Shown piece after piece: positions 11,290-20,766 of a DNA stretch of 64,000 bases. The notes below the pieces were generated by a model that worked only from the letters and a program-made list of their open reading frames with translations, made no database searches and was not told the DNA's origin. Made by a program: the position numbers and the translations under genes. Position 1 is the first letter of the stretch. The number at the start of each line of letters is the position of its first letter. The DNA is taken from NCBI GenBank assembly GCA_037179335.1, contig JAKZHN010000011.1:712428-776427 (forward strand), read 5' to 3'. The DNA comes from Cyclaneusma minus (lineage: Eukaryota; Ascomycota; Leotiomycetes; Marthamycetales; Marthamycetaceae).

Positions 11290-11500
11290 GGGACAGCATA
11301 GTGTCCCTCAATCTCTGTCTCGTTGGCGCAGGATCATCGCGGGCCATCAGCAGGACAGAGGCTGTTCAATAAAAAAGCGAAATAAATATTTGCTCTGCAA
11401 TCAGCAAAAAGCTGTCTTTCCTTGCATCATTCTTTGAATCTACCAGCACGTTTGCCCGACCGGATCACTGCGGTGCCGGAAATGGAATTGTGTGGCGACA

Positions 11501-11547
11501 ACTGTAAAGAAAGAGAATAGTCTGACTGGCGAATTGGTATATATATG
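11501..11547 (-). promoter_or_regulatory. Leader of cassette C6
   Basis: TATA CATATATATAC at 11547-11537, then CTATTCTCTTTCTTTAC. Confidence 0.6.
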
Positions 11548-12421
11548 ATGGAAGAGATATGCAGACGGAAAAGTTTGAGAATAAGGTGTGCGCCATTCCA
11601 GCTATCAATTCTGTTCTCGTACGCCATGAGACGAGCAAAGAAGTCCTTGAGCGTTCGAGGGGTTCTTGAATCTTGCTGCCAAAAGGGACATGGTGTGATT
11701 TAATGACGAAGCTGCTCGAATCCGAGTTGATGAAACCGTCTTGCAAAGTCAATCCGGCCTTTTGATCTCTCGATACAATGATAGTGGGTGTGTGAGGTGG
11801 TTGCGGGTTGACGTGCTTGTGTTGTCCCCGAATCTCCGCATGTCAAGTGGCACTTTCGCAGTGACGTCTCCAGTGGATGTTCTGGCTTTGATATCATCGA
11901 AGGTGAGATAGATGCTGTGAAAAAGTCATCTTCCAGACTTACTCCGGCGTCCTCACCAAATTCCAGCATATGCAACGGAACACTCCCCGTCACATCATTA
12001 TGATCCTTGAGTAGCTTCACAATAGCCGTGTGCATTGGCAGCGTGACCATTGGCCCAAGGTTGCATTGCGAAACCTTGATCTCCAGCCTTCATCGAGAAT
12101 TTGTAGTCGAGCCACTCGTGGTGAAGCTCTCGTTGGAACCTCCTCGTGATAATCACCGGTATCCTCGGGGGTGGTCGGGGGAAATCGGTAGGTCCACCTT
12201 GCGTTTGTTGACCCCGAGGAGAACTGGAGAGCGACCGGAACCAATCTCTTGCAGGTTTGCGTCTGTCGGTCTTTCCTCCGGCGAGAGCGAGTAGCTGCTC
12301 TGAAGTCCCAGGGTTCCTTGATGGTCCCGGTGTGCCGTTATTTCTGAGGGCTGGCCAGCAAGTATCGCTAGGATTGTGAATAAATGAAAACAAATGAAAC
12401 GAAGTTCGTGTAAAATTCGTT
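11548..12421 (-). pseudogene. C7: VTxxVPLxMxxFGD module in tandem, several frame changes
   Basis: Protein-like stretches follow in changing frames: SPEERPTDANLQEIGSGRSP, then RRFQRELHHEWLDYKFSMKA (about 12150-12090), then LLKDHNDVTGSVPLHMLEFG (about 12025-11965) and DDIKARTSTGDVTAKVPLDM (about 11900-11840, continuing RRFGDNT). The last two align as DVTgsVPLhMleFGe against DVTakVPLdMrrFGd, so the module is tandemly duplicated. Terminal frame ends SLYREIKRPD. Not recognised; at least three frame changes argue for a decayed unit. Confidence 0.35.
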
Positions 12422-12431
12422 GTATATATAG
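12381..12431 (-). promoter_or_regulatory. Leader of cassette C7
   Basis: TATA CTATATATAC at 12431-12422, then CGTTTCATTTGTTTTCAT. Confidence 0.65.
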
Positions 12432-12621
12432 AGCGGCGATAGGTGTAAGTAGGGGGAAACAATGACCCGTTCAATCGGCCGCTCGACAGCGCTCACTTTC
12501 TCCGGACCATTCATCCTCCACAGACTGCATAACCCAGAGTTCAATTAGAGAAATGTTAGCCTCACTTGCTCGCCAAGACCTAGCAGTTCTTCATTACCTA
12601 GTTGGTCTCATATTCCTTCTT

Positions 12622-13200
12622 CTACTTATCCCTATCATCCCACCCCTTCCTTTCTTTTGAGGGCAGGCGGCTCGAAACCGCGACCATTGTAGTCCTCTTC
12701 CTTTTTTTCTGCCTGCTCTTCGCAGTAATATTTTGCTCGTGAGGTTCTATTCGCAGCCGTGTCGTTGCGGTTCTGATAGAGCTCCAGTCGAAGAAAGCAT
12801 CAAACTTGCGAAAGAGCTCAAGGGTTTCTACGTCAGCGTCCACAGTATTATAGATTTTCAATCGGCACCCCTTCATCCTCTTCTTGTCTTGCCGCACCAG
12901 CTCACATGACTCCAGATGGTCAGGGTTGCGCGAGCTCTGAGCTTTTCAGAAGCTTCTCGAGGGCATGGGTGGCCTTTCTGTCGCCGGTCCAGGAAGCAGC
13001 ACCGCCAAAAGCACGTATGGCCACGTGTCGTCTGGGGCATGTGGAAGCGCACAACCAAGCTCCGTTTGGATGAGATTGTTGTAGATAATAAGAATGGCCT
13101 TTTTAAGACGCCCGGTGATCTCTTTGAAGATCTCGATGCGGAGGAAGTCGGAAGATTTATAATGCTTCACCCAGTATAGTACTGTCTTGCAACAATGAGC
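12622..13200 (-). pseudogene. C8: helical segment plus RLKIYNT module, unknown
   Basis: One frame (about 13200-12946) reads TVLYWVKHYKSSDFLRIEIF followed by KEITGRLKKAILIIYNNLIQ with no upstream ATG. A second, from 12897, reads GCRLKIYNTVDADVETLELF and ends at 12622 in a Lys/Arg-rich tail. RLKIYNTxDA resembles WRLEIHNTKDA in C21. No family assigned. Confidence 0.35.
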
Positions 13201-13230
13201 AGGTCTTGGTTGGTCGAGGGCTCGATTGTG

Positions 13231-13289
13231 GAAAGAAAAAGGAAATTTGGAAGCTTAAGGTTTCAGGATTTTGTGTAAAGTATATAAGA
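13231..13289 (-). promoter_or_regulatory. Leader of cassette C8
   Basis: TATA CTTATATAC at 13288-13280, then TTTCCTTTTTCTTTCC. Confidence 0.6.
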
Positions 13290-13436
13290 TAGAAAAGGAG
13301 TAACAAGTGACTAGGATAAAGAGCTACCGATGCCCAAGTCAAGGTTCTGTGAGTTTCCTTGCCGAATCGTAGTTAAGTTAGTCTCCAAGCCTTGCCAGCA
13401 TCATTCCTTTGCCGTATTTTTCTCATTGACATCGTC

Positions 13437-14034
13437 CTATTCGCGGTGTGCACAACAATAGGGGACGCCGTCTTCAGGAAGCTGGTCTTCCATAATTTCA
13501 TCATCATCATCACATCCACCCAACATCGCCTGTTTCGGGTTTGATGAGCCTGTGACATAATCCACATAAGAGTCTTCCTTGATCATCGCGACCCATATCG
13601 CAACGCAGATTGAGTCGACAACAGCGCATACAGTAATCCTCGGCATTGGTCTGTTCTTGCGTCTGGGACAGCGCTCAGAGCTCAGACACACTGACTGGTG
13701 ATGCCACAATCTTCACTCTCTCGTACAAGGCATTTGCGGCTTTCTTTCAGGTCTCTAATTCCTCCTCACTCTCGTCTTTGCCATACGACATTTTCTTCAT
13801 TTGGAGGACGGATTCATCGTCGTGAATGGTGCCGTTGTAATACCGCTGGATGGTTTCGGGATCATCGTGCGATGATCTCGGAATTATGGGAAAAGTGAAG
13901 TGAGGTATCGGTATCTGACATATTATCGTCCTCCTCATTCCAAGCCCTTGCCGCCCAGATGCTTGGCCTGCAATGTCTTTATCATCAAAGTCGTCTGCAT
14001 CGTCGTCAAATGACGTTATAGGAAACCGACTCAA
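13437..14034 (-). pseudogene. C9 distal part: acidic fragments
   Basis: Two frames follow the C9 ORF: 14034-13747 (FPITSFDDDADDFDD…, ending KDESEEELET) and 13709-13437 (GGCDDDDEIMEDQLPEDG). Both are Asp/Glu-rich tails without recognised domains. Confidence 0.25.
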
Positions 14035-14056
14035 TGGCTCCTCATTAACCCTGTCG

Positions 14057-14353
14057 TTATACTAACTCCTCGTCTGCATCCTCCTCTTCTGCAACTCCGG
14101 GAGCGATGCTGCGAAAATGCAAATCGAGACGCTGGCGCGCGTGCGATACAGACCAATGAAGAGCCTTGCGGTCGACAGCATCAATATGTTTCCGGAAGAG
14201 GGAGATAAGGGCCTCGAGTGCGACAAGGGAAGGATGATTTTTCCGAAGAGAGCAATGAGGGGCTTCTCCACGAAGCTTGGTACGACCTCGGGATTCCGGA
14301 AAATTGGGCAGGGAAGCAGCCCAAAGAGCCCATTTTTGCGAAGTGTAGGCCAT
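14057..14353 (-). CDS. C9: intact 98-codon ORF with SVSHA module
   Basis: ATG at 14353, 117 nt from the TATA box. The C-terminal half reads ALEALISLFRKHIDAVDRKA then SVSHARQRLD and ends in an acidic tail (EEEDADEEL). C22 carries the homologous ISLVQDKIEDIDCKA and SVSHACRRLE. Function unknown. An upstream overlapping frame (to 14421) may hold the start of the ancestral protein. Confidence 0.5.
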   Translation of the reverse strand: MAYTSQKWALWAASLPNFPESRGRTKLRGEAPHCSLRKNHPSLVALEALISLFRKHIDAVDRKALHWSVSHARQRLDLHFRSIAPGVAEEEDADEELV

Positions 14354-14425
14354 CGCTTGCGGCGGAACTCGGCGCTGTTCAAATCTGAAGGGTCGACAAG
14401 TCGAGTCGGTCGAGGGCCCAATTAT

Positions 14426-14480
14426 GGGAGGAAGAAACAGAAGAAAAAAAAGAGGTCAAAAGATCGGTTGTATATATAAG
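14426..14480 (-). promoter_or_regulatory. Leader of cassette C9
   Basis: TATA CTTATATATAC at 14480-14470, then CTCTTTTTTTTCTTCTG. Confidence 0.7.
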
Positions 14481-14694
14481 ATCATGAATAAGTGCTGGGG
14501 GATGGATAATAAAGCGTTGATCCAATCCGCCAACATTCCAATTCATGAGTGTGGGTGTTTCTTTGCCGAGATGCTCCTGCAAGACCCCGTATTGCCATCA
14601 AGCTGTTCAAAAACACGAGTACCCAAACGTCGGAAGCGGTAGATATCATTGTGAGATGGCTGGTGGTGGACCAGTATCCCCCCAGCATGCCTGT

Positions 14695-15000
14695 TCAGCA
14701 ATTTGTCTCTGCCAAACAAAGCAAACAGAGCGTGCTCCCGGATATCGATGTCCCTGGGCTTAGGCGGGCTCTCCGGAGGATGGTACGTAGCCAACCAGTA
14801 AGCCCTGTTCTGGCATTGCGTGATCTGGAAGTTGGCAACTCCTGCGACCAGAACTGGGATCGAAGATTGTTGGTCGCAGCCGGCAGGTCTCGCTTGATGT
14901 AATTGCCGTATTTGAGTGGCACACAACAAGCATCGCGGAATCTCCGCGTCAGCCAAGTCATTGTGACATCCAGTCCCAGCATGACTTCGCAGAAGCTCAT
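14695..15000 (-). pseudogene. C10 distal fragment
   Basis: An open frame after the spliced ORF reads GLDVTMTWLTRRFRDACCVP then LKYGNYIKRDLPAATNN. Coding-like but without a clear start; not recognised. Confidence 0.3.
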
Positions 15001-15239
15001 GTCCAGAAGTCGTCTGAATTCCCCACCAAGGTGACCCTACCATTGGGTGGAGGGGTACCACCGATATGTCGATAGGCATGGTCGCGCTCATCCACATCAA
15101 CTGGAATGGAATACTTCCTGTCAAACGATTAGCACTTGTTGTCTTCAACACAGCATCAAACTTACTTCAAGATGCCCTCAATCTCATTCTGGATAGTCTC
15201 ATTATAGTATCCCTTGTAGGCCTCGTGGCTCTGCTCCAT
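14997..15239 (-). CDS. C10: spliced small ORF, 64 codons or longer
   Basis: Exons 15239-15166 and 15117-14997 join in frame across a 48-nt intron (GTAAGT, branch GTGCTAATC, GACAG). The product starts MEQSHEAYKGYYNETIQNEI and continues across the junction as GILK-KYSIPVDVDERDHAY, ending NSDDFWT. The frame is open upstream of this Met (RATIVTLGVPVSSN). A second protein-like frame lies nearer the leader (NNGGLNVAISGNNSVFSQAR, then CFHPGYDRYARGP), suggesting a frameshift near 15250. Not recognised. Confidence 0.5.
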
Positions 15240-15500
15240 ATTGGAGCTCACCGGGACCCCGAGCGTAACGATCGTAGCCCGGATGGAAGCATGGCATCTG
15301 TATGCAGCAGTCTCTAGCCTGGGAAAACACAGAGTTGTTACCGCTGATTGCGACGTTTAGCCCACCGTTGTTGTGGTATGAAGCTTATAGCACGGATATG
15401 AGATGTTCCCCGTATCGTGCAGAGCGGCTTGTGGCGGGTTGGAGCGCTGGAATTTCCCGGAATTAGGAGGGACTGGAATTTCGGAGATGTCCACAGGATT

Positions 15501-15560
15501 GACAAAAAATACAGAAGAACAGAAGAAACAGAAGTATGAGTATGGTTGTGTATATATAAA
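15501..15560 (-). promoter_or_regulatory. Leader of cassette C10
   Basis: TATA TTATATATAC ending at 15550, then CTTCTGTTTCTTCTGTTCTT. Confidence 0.65.
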
Positions 15561-16130
15561 AAGTAGAGAATAATGGTGGCGTCCCATGATTGCATTGCCA
15601 CGTGAGGGTGCCTTCGAAGTCCAGCGAACTCCCATAGCGTGAATATTTTCGGCATCTGGCACCGCACGTATAGTCACGCTCTCTCACATATCCCCAGAAT
15701 TTGGTAGAGACGAGGCTCCGACGTTGAGCCAACTTTGCTTGCGCCGTCCTGATCATCTCATCTTCTCCTTGGCGATTCCCTCCTATCAGCCAAGCTCTTC
15801 TCACCCAGACTCCGCTCAATCATTCCAGAGACCTTGTATTCATCTCTCGGCGTTTCGTCACCTGATCCTCAGCCACGATCAGCATCCCGGGTCCCCGCAG
15901 CAGTGAACAGCATCTTGTCACATGCGGCGAAACGATAGTCTTCTTGAACCGCAGTCCCGAGAGTAACCCACGATCCAGATAAAGAACAACCTGGGTGTGA
16001 CTGCAATGTTTCCGGCAGGACCCAACGCAGAGGTAGTCCTCCATGTAGTATTCGCAGAACAGGAAGTTCTCCGCGCTGATCACATCCGCCTTAATGTCAT
16101 ATTTGTTGAAAGGGTCGACCTCGCACTCAA
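15561..16130 (-). pseudogene. C11 distal part: tandem EDYxCxxxCRK modules
   Basis: The frame 16130-15820 reads FNKYDIKADVISAENFLFCE then YYMEDYLCVGSCRKHC. About 350 bp farther the frame to 15463 repeats the motif as YVRERDYTCGARCRKYSRYG. The spaced Cys residues suggest a small metal-binding or disulphide unit. C2 has a weaker match (EDYTCLRCLS). Both fragments lack a nearby ATG. Confidence 0.35.
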
Positions 16131-16552
16131 CGCGCTTCGAGATGATGTCCGCGATTGGCCGAGGTGACTCGCGTGGGCGCTCGCTCAGGACTCGGAATAG
16201 TTAGCATTGGCCTGCGCATCACAAAAGAGATAAATGAGACACATAAGCTCCCGTAGGCGGTGGGAGTATTTGCTTCTCGATGCGGCGTTCTTGAGTGGCC
16301 TGACTGGAACGTTATTGTCTTGCCACCTTCAGCACATTGCGATGCTGTGGCTGAAGATTTAAGATTTTGTCCCGAATCAGCGAGTGTGGATTGTCCACTA
16401 GGTAGTCCCACCACGCGGCCAGATTGTCGTGGATGTGCCGTTCGATCTCCGGACCGGGTGTGTTCTGCAATGCGCTCAAGGCGAGATGCGTGCTGGTACC
16501 GGGCCCTCGTCGACTTCGGCAGTTGCGTAGTCGAGAAACGAGTATGGACCAT
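16127..16552 (-). CDS. C11: 141-codon ORF (frame uncertain)
   Basis: ATG at 16552, 115 nt from the TATA box (MVHTRFSTTQLPKSTRARYQ…). A neighbouring frame over the same DNA looks more protein-like (NTPGPEIERHIHDNLAAWWD, then YLVDNPHSLIRDKILNLQ), preceded in the third frame by GPYSFLDYATAEVDEG. The ancestral protein may therefore be frameshifted and the ATG ORF a by-product. Unknown family. Confidence 0.35.
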   Translation of the reverse strand: MVHTRFSTTQLPKSTRARYQHASRLERIAEHTRSGDRTAHPRQSGRVVGLPSGQSTLADSGQNLKSSATASQCAEGGKTITFQSGHSRTPHREANTPTAYGSLCVSFISFVMRRPMLTIPSPERAPTRVTSANRGHHLEAR

Positions 16553-16604
16553 GATCAGCAATAGAAATCCAGCGTGTGGTGAACGCCTGCAGCGGTGGCT
16601 TGGT

Positions 16605-16675
16605 AGAAAGAGACGACGATGAATCGAAAAGAGGATAAAGAAGAAACAAAATTGTTTGTCGAGATCGTATATAAG
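16605..16675 (-). promoter_or_regulatory. Leader of cassette C11
   Basis: TATA CTTATATAC at 16675-16667, then TTTTGTTTCTTCTTTATCC. Confidence 0.65.
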
Positions 16676-16676
16676 A

Positions 16677-17518
16677 TCAGAGAACAGGAATCAGGGGGGT
16701 CTTCTTCTTTATCCGACTGGAGCTTGGGGGCAGAAAGTCGTATGTTATAGCCAACTGGCTGTCTGCCCCCGCCAACCACTCCCACCTCATCCACCCAAAG
16801 TCTCCCCACTCATCTCTGCGTTCCACACTCCCCGGACAGAGCGCCATGAAAACCTCAATGTCGGTATTGTATGGGTACAAATGGAATATTCCGATGTCGT
16901 ACGGCACGCCCATGTTCCTGTCACCCTTCGCAGTTTCTTCGAATACTTTATCCGGAATAACCTCATTGAATCGCATAGTGAGAATAGAGTCACGGCACTC
17001 TCGAGAGCCACGTATCTCCGATTGCAGATCCACTGCCACCTCCACAACCTCGCCCAATATTTGATGAACAACCATTCCCAGAAGGCATCTCGAAGAATCT
17101 CGCCAGGCCACCAGAGGCACGGATTCTGTTGAGCCTTCTGTTGGGGGTTTCGGATGTGTAAGGGCAGGATTTCGATCCAATTCTCCCAGTCTGTCCAAGC
17201 TCCGTGCGAATAGTATCAAGCTCTTCGCCGTTCCGCACCTTGTAAGTAGACTCGACAATCTCAATCTCGGTAACATCACCGAGCTTGGCTTTGGCAGAGC
17301 CCATCACGCACGGCACCAAGGATCAAGCGCTGCGCCAATTGCAACTCGACTGAACGTATGCGCTCAGACTGCACCGAGGACGCCAACCCCGAGTGCAAGG
17401 CCTTGGGGAGATTCGTGCCTTCAAGCCGAAACTTCGTGGCCTTGAACTCGTAAGTAGCCATATGAGACTTGTCAAGTTCGGGAGTCCAACCGAGTATTTG
17501 TCTCGGAATACCCTTCAA
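16677..17518 (-). pseudogene. C12 distal part: unknown fragments
   Basis: Protein-like frames follow: GWTPELDKSHMATYEFKATK (17518-17276), KLGDVTEIEIVESTYKVRNG (about 17290-17230), then a long frame ending at 16677 with LTMRFNEVIPDKVFEETAKG, DIGIFHLYPYNTDIEVFMAL and EWGDFGWMRWEWLAGADSQL. The last looks like a folded domain, but I cannot name it. Confidence 0.3.
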
Positions 17519-17542
17519 ATGAGCAAGCTTCCGGACTTTGCG

Positions 17543-17809
17543 CTATTCAGTAGAAACAGTCGCCATAGCCGGCACTTTGACCCACACGTTGTGGTACTTC
17601 TTGCCACGTGGATTATGAACGGGTGACATGTCTCTCATGACAATGTACTTGGTCATCAGATACGATCGGACAGACTTCGATGCCGCGAAGAACATCTTCG
17701 ACTTGATTCCAGGGTAGTGAGGCTGGAAGCTGGGGGGTGGGCTAGTGCGTTTCCATTCACTGCCGCAAAACACGAGTACGAGTCCTTGGGCTCGTCGTAA
17801 ATGGGACAT
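17543..17809 (-). CDS. C12: intact 88-codon ORF just behind the leader
   Basis: Begins MSHLRRAQGLVLVFCGSEWK at 17809 and ends VKVPAMATVSTE before a TAG. It is Lys/Arg-rich with a hydrophobic N-terminal stretch (GLVLVFCG). It is one of the cleanest leader-ORF pairs: TATA, C/T tract and ATG lie within 60 nt. Unknown family. Confidence 0.55.
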   Translation of the reverse strand: MSHLRRAQGLVLVFCGSEWKRTSPPPSFQPHYPGIKSKMFFAASKSVRSYLMTKYIVMRDMSPVHNPRGKKYHNVWVKVPAMATVSTE

Positions 17810-17821
17810 CACGAATGGGAT

Positions 17822-17866
17822 ACACAAAAGAAAGGAGTTGTTGAATAGGGTGATCAGTATATATAG
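17822..17866 (-). promoter_or_regulatory. Leader of cassette C12
   Basis: TATA CTATATATAC at 17866-17857, then CTCCTTTCTTTTGTGT. The ATG follows 48 nt after the TATA box, the same spacing as in C25. Confidence 0.8.
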
Positions 17867-18078
17867 AACTTCACTTTGTCCTCTCGTCATGTCAAAATGA
17901 TCTCTCCTCGTCGAAAGAATGGAAACGTCGGTCGAGGAAGGAAGCCGTTCCAAGAGTCGATGCAGTAGCAGAAATCTGGCCATCGGAGTCCTCGACAACG
18001 GCAGTCGGATCTTTTTCAGCAGGAGTGTGGTTGTTCCGTATGTAGGCAGTAGCATTCGACTATTGTTTGCCGGTAATT

Positions 18079-18219
18079 GTCTTGGCGGGACCCAGGATTT
18101 GTGGGAACATCCGGCCTGGAGACTGTGCTTTGTATCGCTTGCTTTACCATCATAAAACCTGCGATGCAAATCCCAGTTTTGAGCCGGATGTACCCACAAA
18201 TCCTGGGTCCCACGAGGAC
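18079..18219. repeat. 141-bp near-perfect palindrome (inverted repeat)
   Basis: The left arm 18079-18114 and right arm 18184-18219 share 32 of 36 positions as reverse complements, around the core GGGACCCAGGATTTGTGGG. Similarity continues inward to a centre near 18149, so nearly the whole segment is a hairpin-capable inverted duplication. Both strands read VGPRICGYIR (minus) or AGPRICGNIR (plus) and PDVPTNPGS. It lies ~210 bp upstream of the C12 TATA box, inside C13. Confidence 0.8.
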
Positions 18220-18358
18220 AAGCAGCGACCAGCAACACTCGACCAGTACTGCGAACACAGTGAAAGAGATTCGAGGCTGTCTTGGGTGAAGATGAGTGGA
18301 TGTGGAGATCAGTGGATGTGAAGCTTCGATCGTTCCATTTCCTTTCTTGGCCACTCCT

Positions 18359-18634
18359 TTAGTAGCTAATGTCCTCACCAGCCTTCGAATCTTCCTTGTT
18401 TGAAGCTTTGCTCAAGGTCTCGCCCGAAATTCTGATTGCCGCGACGTCCAAGCGGCCATTCTCCGCACTGCTTCGGTCAGTTGGCGAGTGCCATGGCATA
18501 TGGGCACTTGCCTTCTTGTCAAGACAGATGGTCCCATGAGTACAGCCAGTCACGGCGCCAATCTTGTAGACACGCTCGGTTGAAGGCGCTACCTCATCTA
18601 TTCCAAAGTCCAAGTTGATTATAGAAATACCCAC
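18359..18634 (-). pseudogene. C13 distal: trypsin-like protease fragment
   Basis: The frame 18634-18359 reads ISIINLDFGIDEVAPSTERV then YKIGAVTGCTHGTICLD. The pattern VxKxGxxTGxTxG is typical of fungal and bacterial trypsin-like proteases between the catalytic Asp and Ser. The frame ends SKAGEDISY where a GDSG serine motif might be expected. It overlaps the end of the spliced C13 ORF in another frame. Confidence 0.4.
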
Positions 18635-19027
18635 CAGAGTAGTAGATGCTATCCAATTGTTGAATGGGGTATTGAGGATCCTGGACTACGTCGATTACGC
18701 TCTGCAATTTGTCGACTAGTGAGAACTCGATGGGAGATGACAAGATCGGGAGATCACGCATTGCGGTGTCGTCTAGCATAGAAGTTAGTACGGGAATTAT
18801 AAGTGTATTGTGGATAGTAACATACCCGGAACGACCGCCATGTCTTCTTGGTGGATAGTGCCAGGGTATTTCGCTTCCCTTGCCATCTGAGCTGCCATGG
18901 CATCCTCGGCCGCTTTGGCTGCCTCGGCCTCCTTGGCCGCCTTGGGTACCTTGGTCTTCGCAGTCTTGCCAGGGCGCTTGACGCGCGAGACTACGGCGCA
19001 TGAACCCGAAGATTCGTCTCCAGACAT
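18594..19027 (-). CDS. C13: spliced Ala/Lys-rich ORF, 126 codons
   Basis: ATG at 19027 (MSGDESSGSCAVVSRVKRPG). Exon 1 (to 18826) codes a Lys/Ala-rich helix (KTAKTKVPKAAKEAEAAKAA). An intron at 18773-18825 (GTATGT, branch TACTAAC, CTAG; 53 nt) joins in frame to DDTAMRDLPILSSPIEFSLV and later QQLDSIYYSG, ending at 18594. Between leader and ATG another Ala-rich frame is open (ASDASNAAAAAATATAIELL), probably the original N-terminus lost by a frameshift near 19015. Confidence 0.5.
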
Positions 19028-19185
19028 GGAATATGTCGTCCACGGAGGCGGAGTGGGAGCCGGACACCGACTTAGCGTATTTCGCGGAGCGCTTGGCCTT
19101 GTCCTTCAAACGCCGCTTCTCGCGATGCGCAGAAAGGAGTTCAATGGCAGTCGCAGTCGCAGCCGCCGCAGCTGCGTTAGACGCG

Positions 19186-19545
19186 TCAGAGGCGGCCCAG
19201 GCCTTGGCGGCGACGAGTGGCAGATTGGGGTATGAGACAATAGGAAAAAGGTTGTTGAGTTGTAAGGTCGATATATATAAGATTCGAGTCGTAAAAAGGG
19301 TGCAATATACAGGTTTTGGTATAATCTTTGACCACAACCGCTGGATAACGTCGTAGATTCGTACTCTCGTCGATGAAGATGTCGATGCCATTTTCCCTTA
19401 GAACCTTGTTTACTGTCGACTCGATCTCGTCTTCGCTGCGACGCCAATGTTTTGATTTGGGCTTGACTCCGATCAGAAAGACTGGCCTGCCTGGTGCGTC
19501 CGGGATATGTCGCGGAAATCTGGCGCACTCAAAGCGGTGCAGCAT
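19186..19545 (-). CDS. C14 distal ORF, about 119 codons, unknown
   Basis: Starts at ATG 19545 (MLHRFECARFPRHIPDAPGR). The core reads PVFLIGVKPKSKHWRRSEDE then NKVLRENGIDIFIDESTNLR. It runs through the C13 leader, so the last third is probably not native. Upstream another frame ends SEREFENSKQELAIQYAAPL. Unknown. Confidence 0.35.
   Translation of the reverse strand: MLHRFECARFPRHIPDAPGRPVFLIGVKPKSKHWRRSEDEIESTVNKVLRENGIDIFIDESTNLRRYPAVVVKDYTKTCILHPFYDSNLIYIDLTTQQPFSYCLIPQSATRRRQGLGRL
19231..19281 (-). promoter_or_regulatory. Leader of cassette C13
   Basis: TATA CTTATATATATC at 19281-19270, then CCTTTTTCCTATTGTCTC. Confidence 0.65.
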
Positions 19546-19631
19546 ACTGGATGGCCAACTCCTGCTTCGAGTTCTCGAACTCGCGCTCCGAGAACAAAGC
19601 GCGATAGGTTTTTCTTCGGCTCAGCGTCCGG

Positions 19632-19934
19632 TTAAGAAGCAAGCAGCCGAGAGTCGGGGATGCTTTTGGCGCCATCGTGAGCGGGTGGAGAAGAGGATTT
19701 TGCCAGAGGTGGTGAAGAAAACCCCGCTCGGACCGTGTATGTTTGAGAATTACCCTGAGCGTTCCTGATGTCTATTCCCAGGGGGACGCTAGTTCCAGCT
19801 ATTAGTGGATTTTATGTCATCAAACTTGCGATGGAAACTTACAAATGAATAGTCCTTGTCTTATCCTTCTCGTCCTTCTTGGGCGCAATGCACGCTGGAT
19901 TGACATCGATGTCCTTCACCGTTGTACTCGGCAT
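19632..19934 (-). CDS. C14: intact two-exon small protein, 82 codons
   Basis: Exons 19934-19843 and 19788-19632 join in frame across a 54-nt intron (GTAAGTTTCC, branch CCACTAAT, GAACTAG). The product starts MPSTTVKDIDVNPACIAPKK, then KDEKDKTRTIHFVPLGIDIR across the junction, and ends SIPDSRLLAS before TAA. The ATG is ~110 nt from the TATA box. Composition is soluble and partly disordered. Unknown family, but this is one of the clearest complete genes in the array. Confidence 0.6.
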
Positions 19935-20000
19935 GATCTCTCTTCTCGCTCTTCTCGTGGGCGTCGGCGAAGTTCTTGATGGGGTCCCGGTCACCGGTGG

Positions 20001-20057
20001 GAAATAAGAGACAGAATAAAGAAAAACTGGATGATGGTAGTAGGACTATATATAAAG
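20001..20057 (-). promoter_or_regulatory. Leader of cassette C14
   Basis: TATA CTTTATATATAG at 20057-20046, then GTTTTTCTTTATTCTGTCTC. Confidence 0.65.
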
Positions 20058-20091
20058 CACCAAATGAGAGAAACGCTGAGCTCCCATCTCT

Positions 20092-20466
20092 TCACGCTGA
20101 AGCTGAAGGGGAGAAGTCTGGAAGCAGGTAGACAGTCGACGGGTCTCGGGGGCGAGGCAGCTTCTGTTCCCCCTTAGTCTTGTTGGAGGTCTTTGCCTTT
20201 CTCGCCGAACGCGGATCTTCAACTCGGCTGGGAGGTCTCTTCGCAGACGTAGAAGCGGGCGATGACTTGGTTCTGATGGGCGTATTTTTCAGACTGCCCG
20301 GTCGACTTCTAAGCAGCTGCCTGTCAATTGACGTATTCAGTGGACGAGGGACCCTTATTTCCATACGCCTTCCAAATCGGAACATGGCTGAATTCCTTAC
20401 CGTGGAACTCGAATAGCATCCACCGAATTTCGCTGTCGAATAACCGCGCCTTTTGTTCGAGATCAT
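20092..20466 (-). CDS. C15: basic SP-rich tail module (SLKNTPIRTKSSPA)
   Basis: ORF of 124 codons from ATG 20466. Its second half carries SLKNTPIRTKSSPA, then DPRSARKAKTSN, repeated in C29 at 36610-36480 with nearly the same DNA. It looks like a disordered nuclear-targeting tail (basic clusters such as AKRPPSR). An upstream frame reads SEIRWMLFEFHGKEFSHVPI and ends at 20324; the two probably belonged to one protein split by a frame change. Confidence 0.45.
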   Translation of the reverse strand: MISNKRRGYSTAKFGGCYSSSTVRNSAMFRFGRRMEIRVPRPLNTSIDRQLLRSRPGSLKNTPIRTKSSPASTSAKRPPSRVEDPRSARKAKTSNKTKGEQKLPRPRDPSTVYLLPDFSPSASA

Positions 20467-20712
20467 TCGATTTCGCAGTGGCCGTCAAGGCTCTGTCTTC
20501 GGCTGGTATGGCGGGGAGGGAGCCGGCGTTCGGCCGTCTAGCTGGAAAGGCGCGGCTGTGGAATGCTGATATTGGCTGCGGAGCGAGGAGGAGGCGAGCT
20601 TGGGAGCCGGCGGGTGAGGCATGATCTCTGTGGAGCGTGTTGAGGGGGTCGAAATCACTCCATTTCGAGTGCCTCAATACCCGCACGTAAATCTGCCGGT
20701 CGGCGGGGGAGT

Positions 20713-20766
20713 GAAGTAGCCAAAAGAAAAAGAAAAAGGTTGTGAGTCTGGAGTCAGTATATATAG
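20713..20766 (-). promoter_or_regulatory. Leader of cassette C15
   Basis: TATA CTATATATAC at 20766-20757, then CCTTTTTCTTTTTCTTTTGG. Confidence 0.75.

Noticed and set aside
15118..15165. LRR-like phrase NRLTGSIPFQL on the minus strand of C10
   Set aside because: It spans a canonical intron whose removal restores a better frame; the resemblance is accidental.
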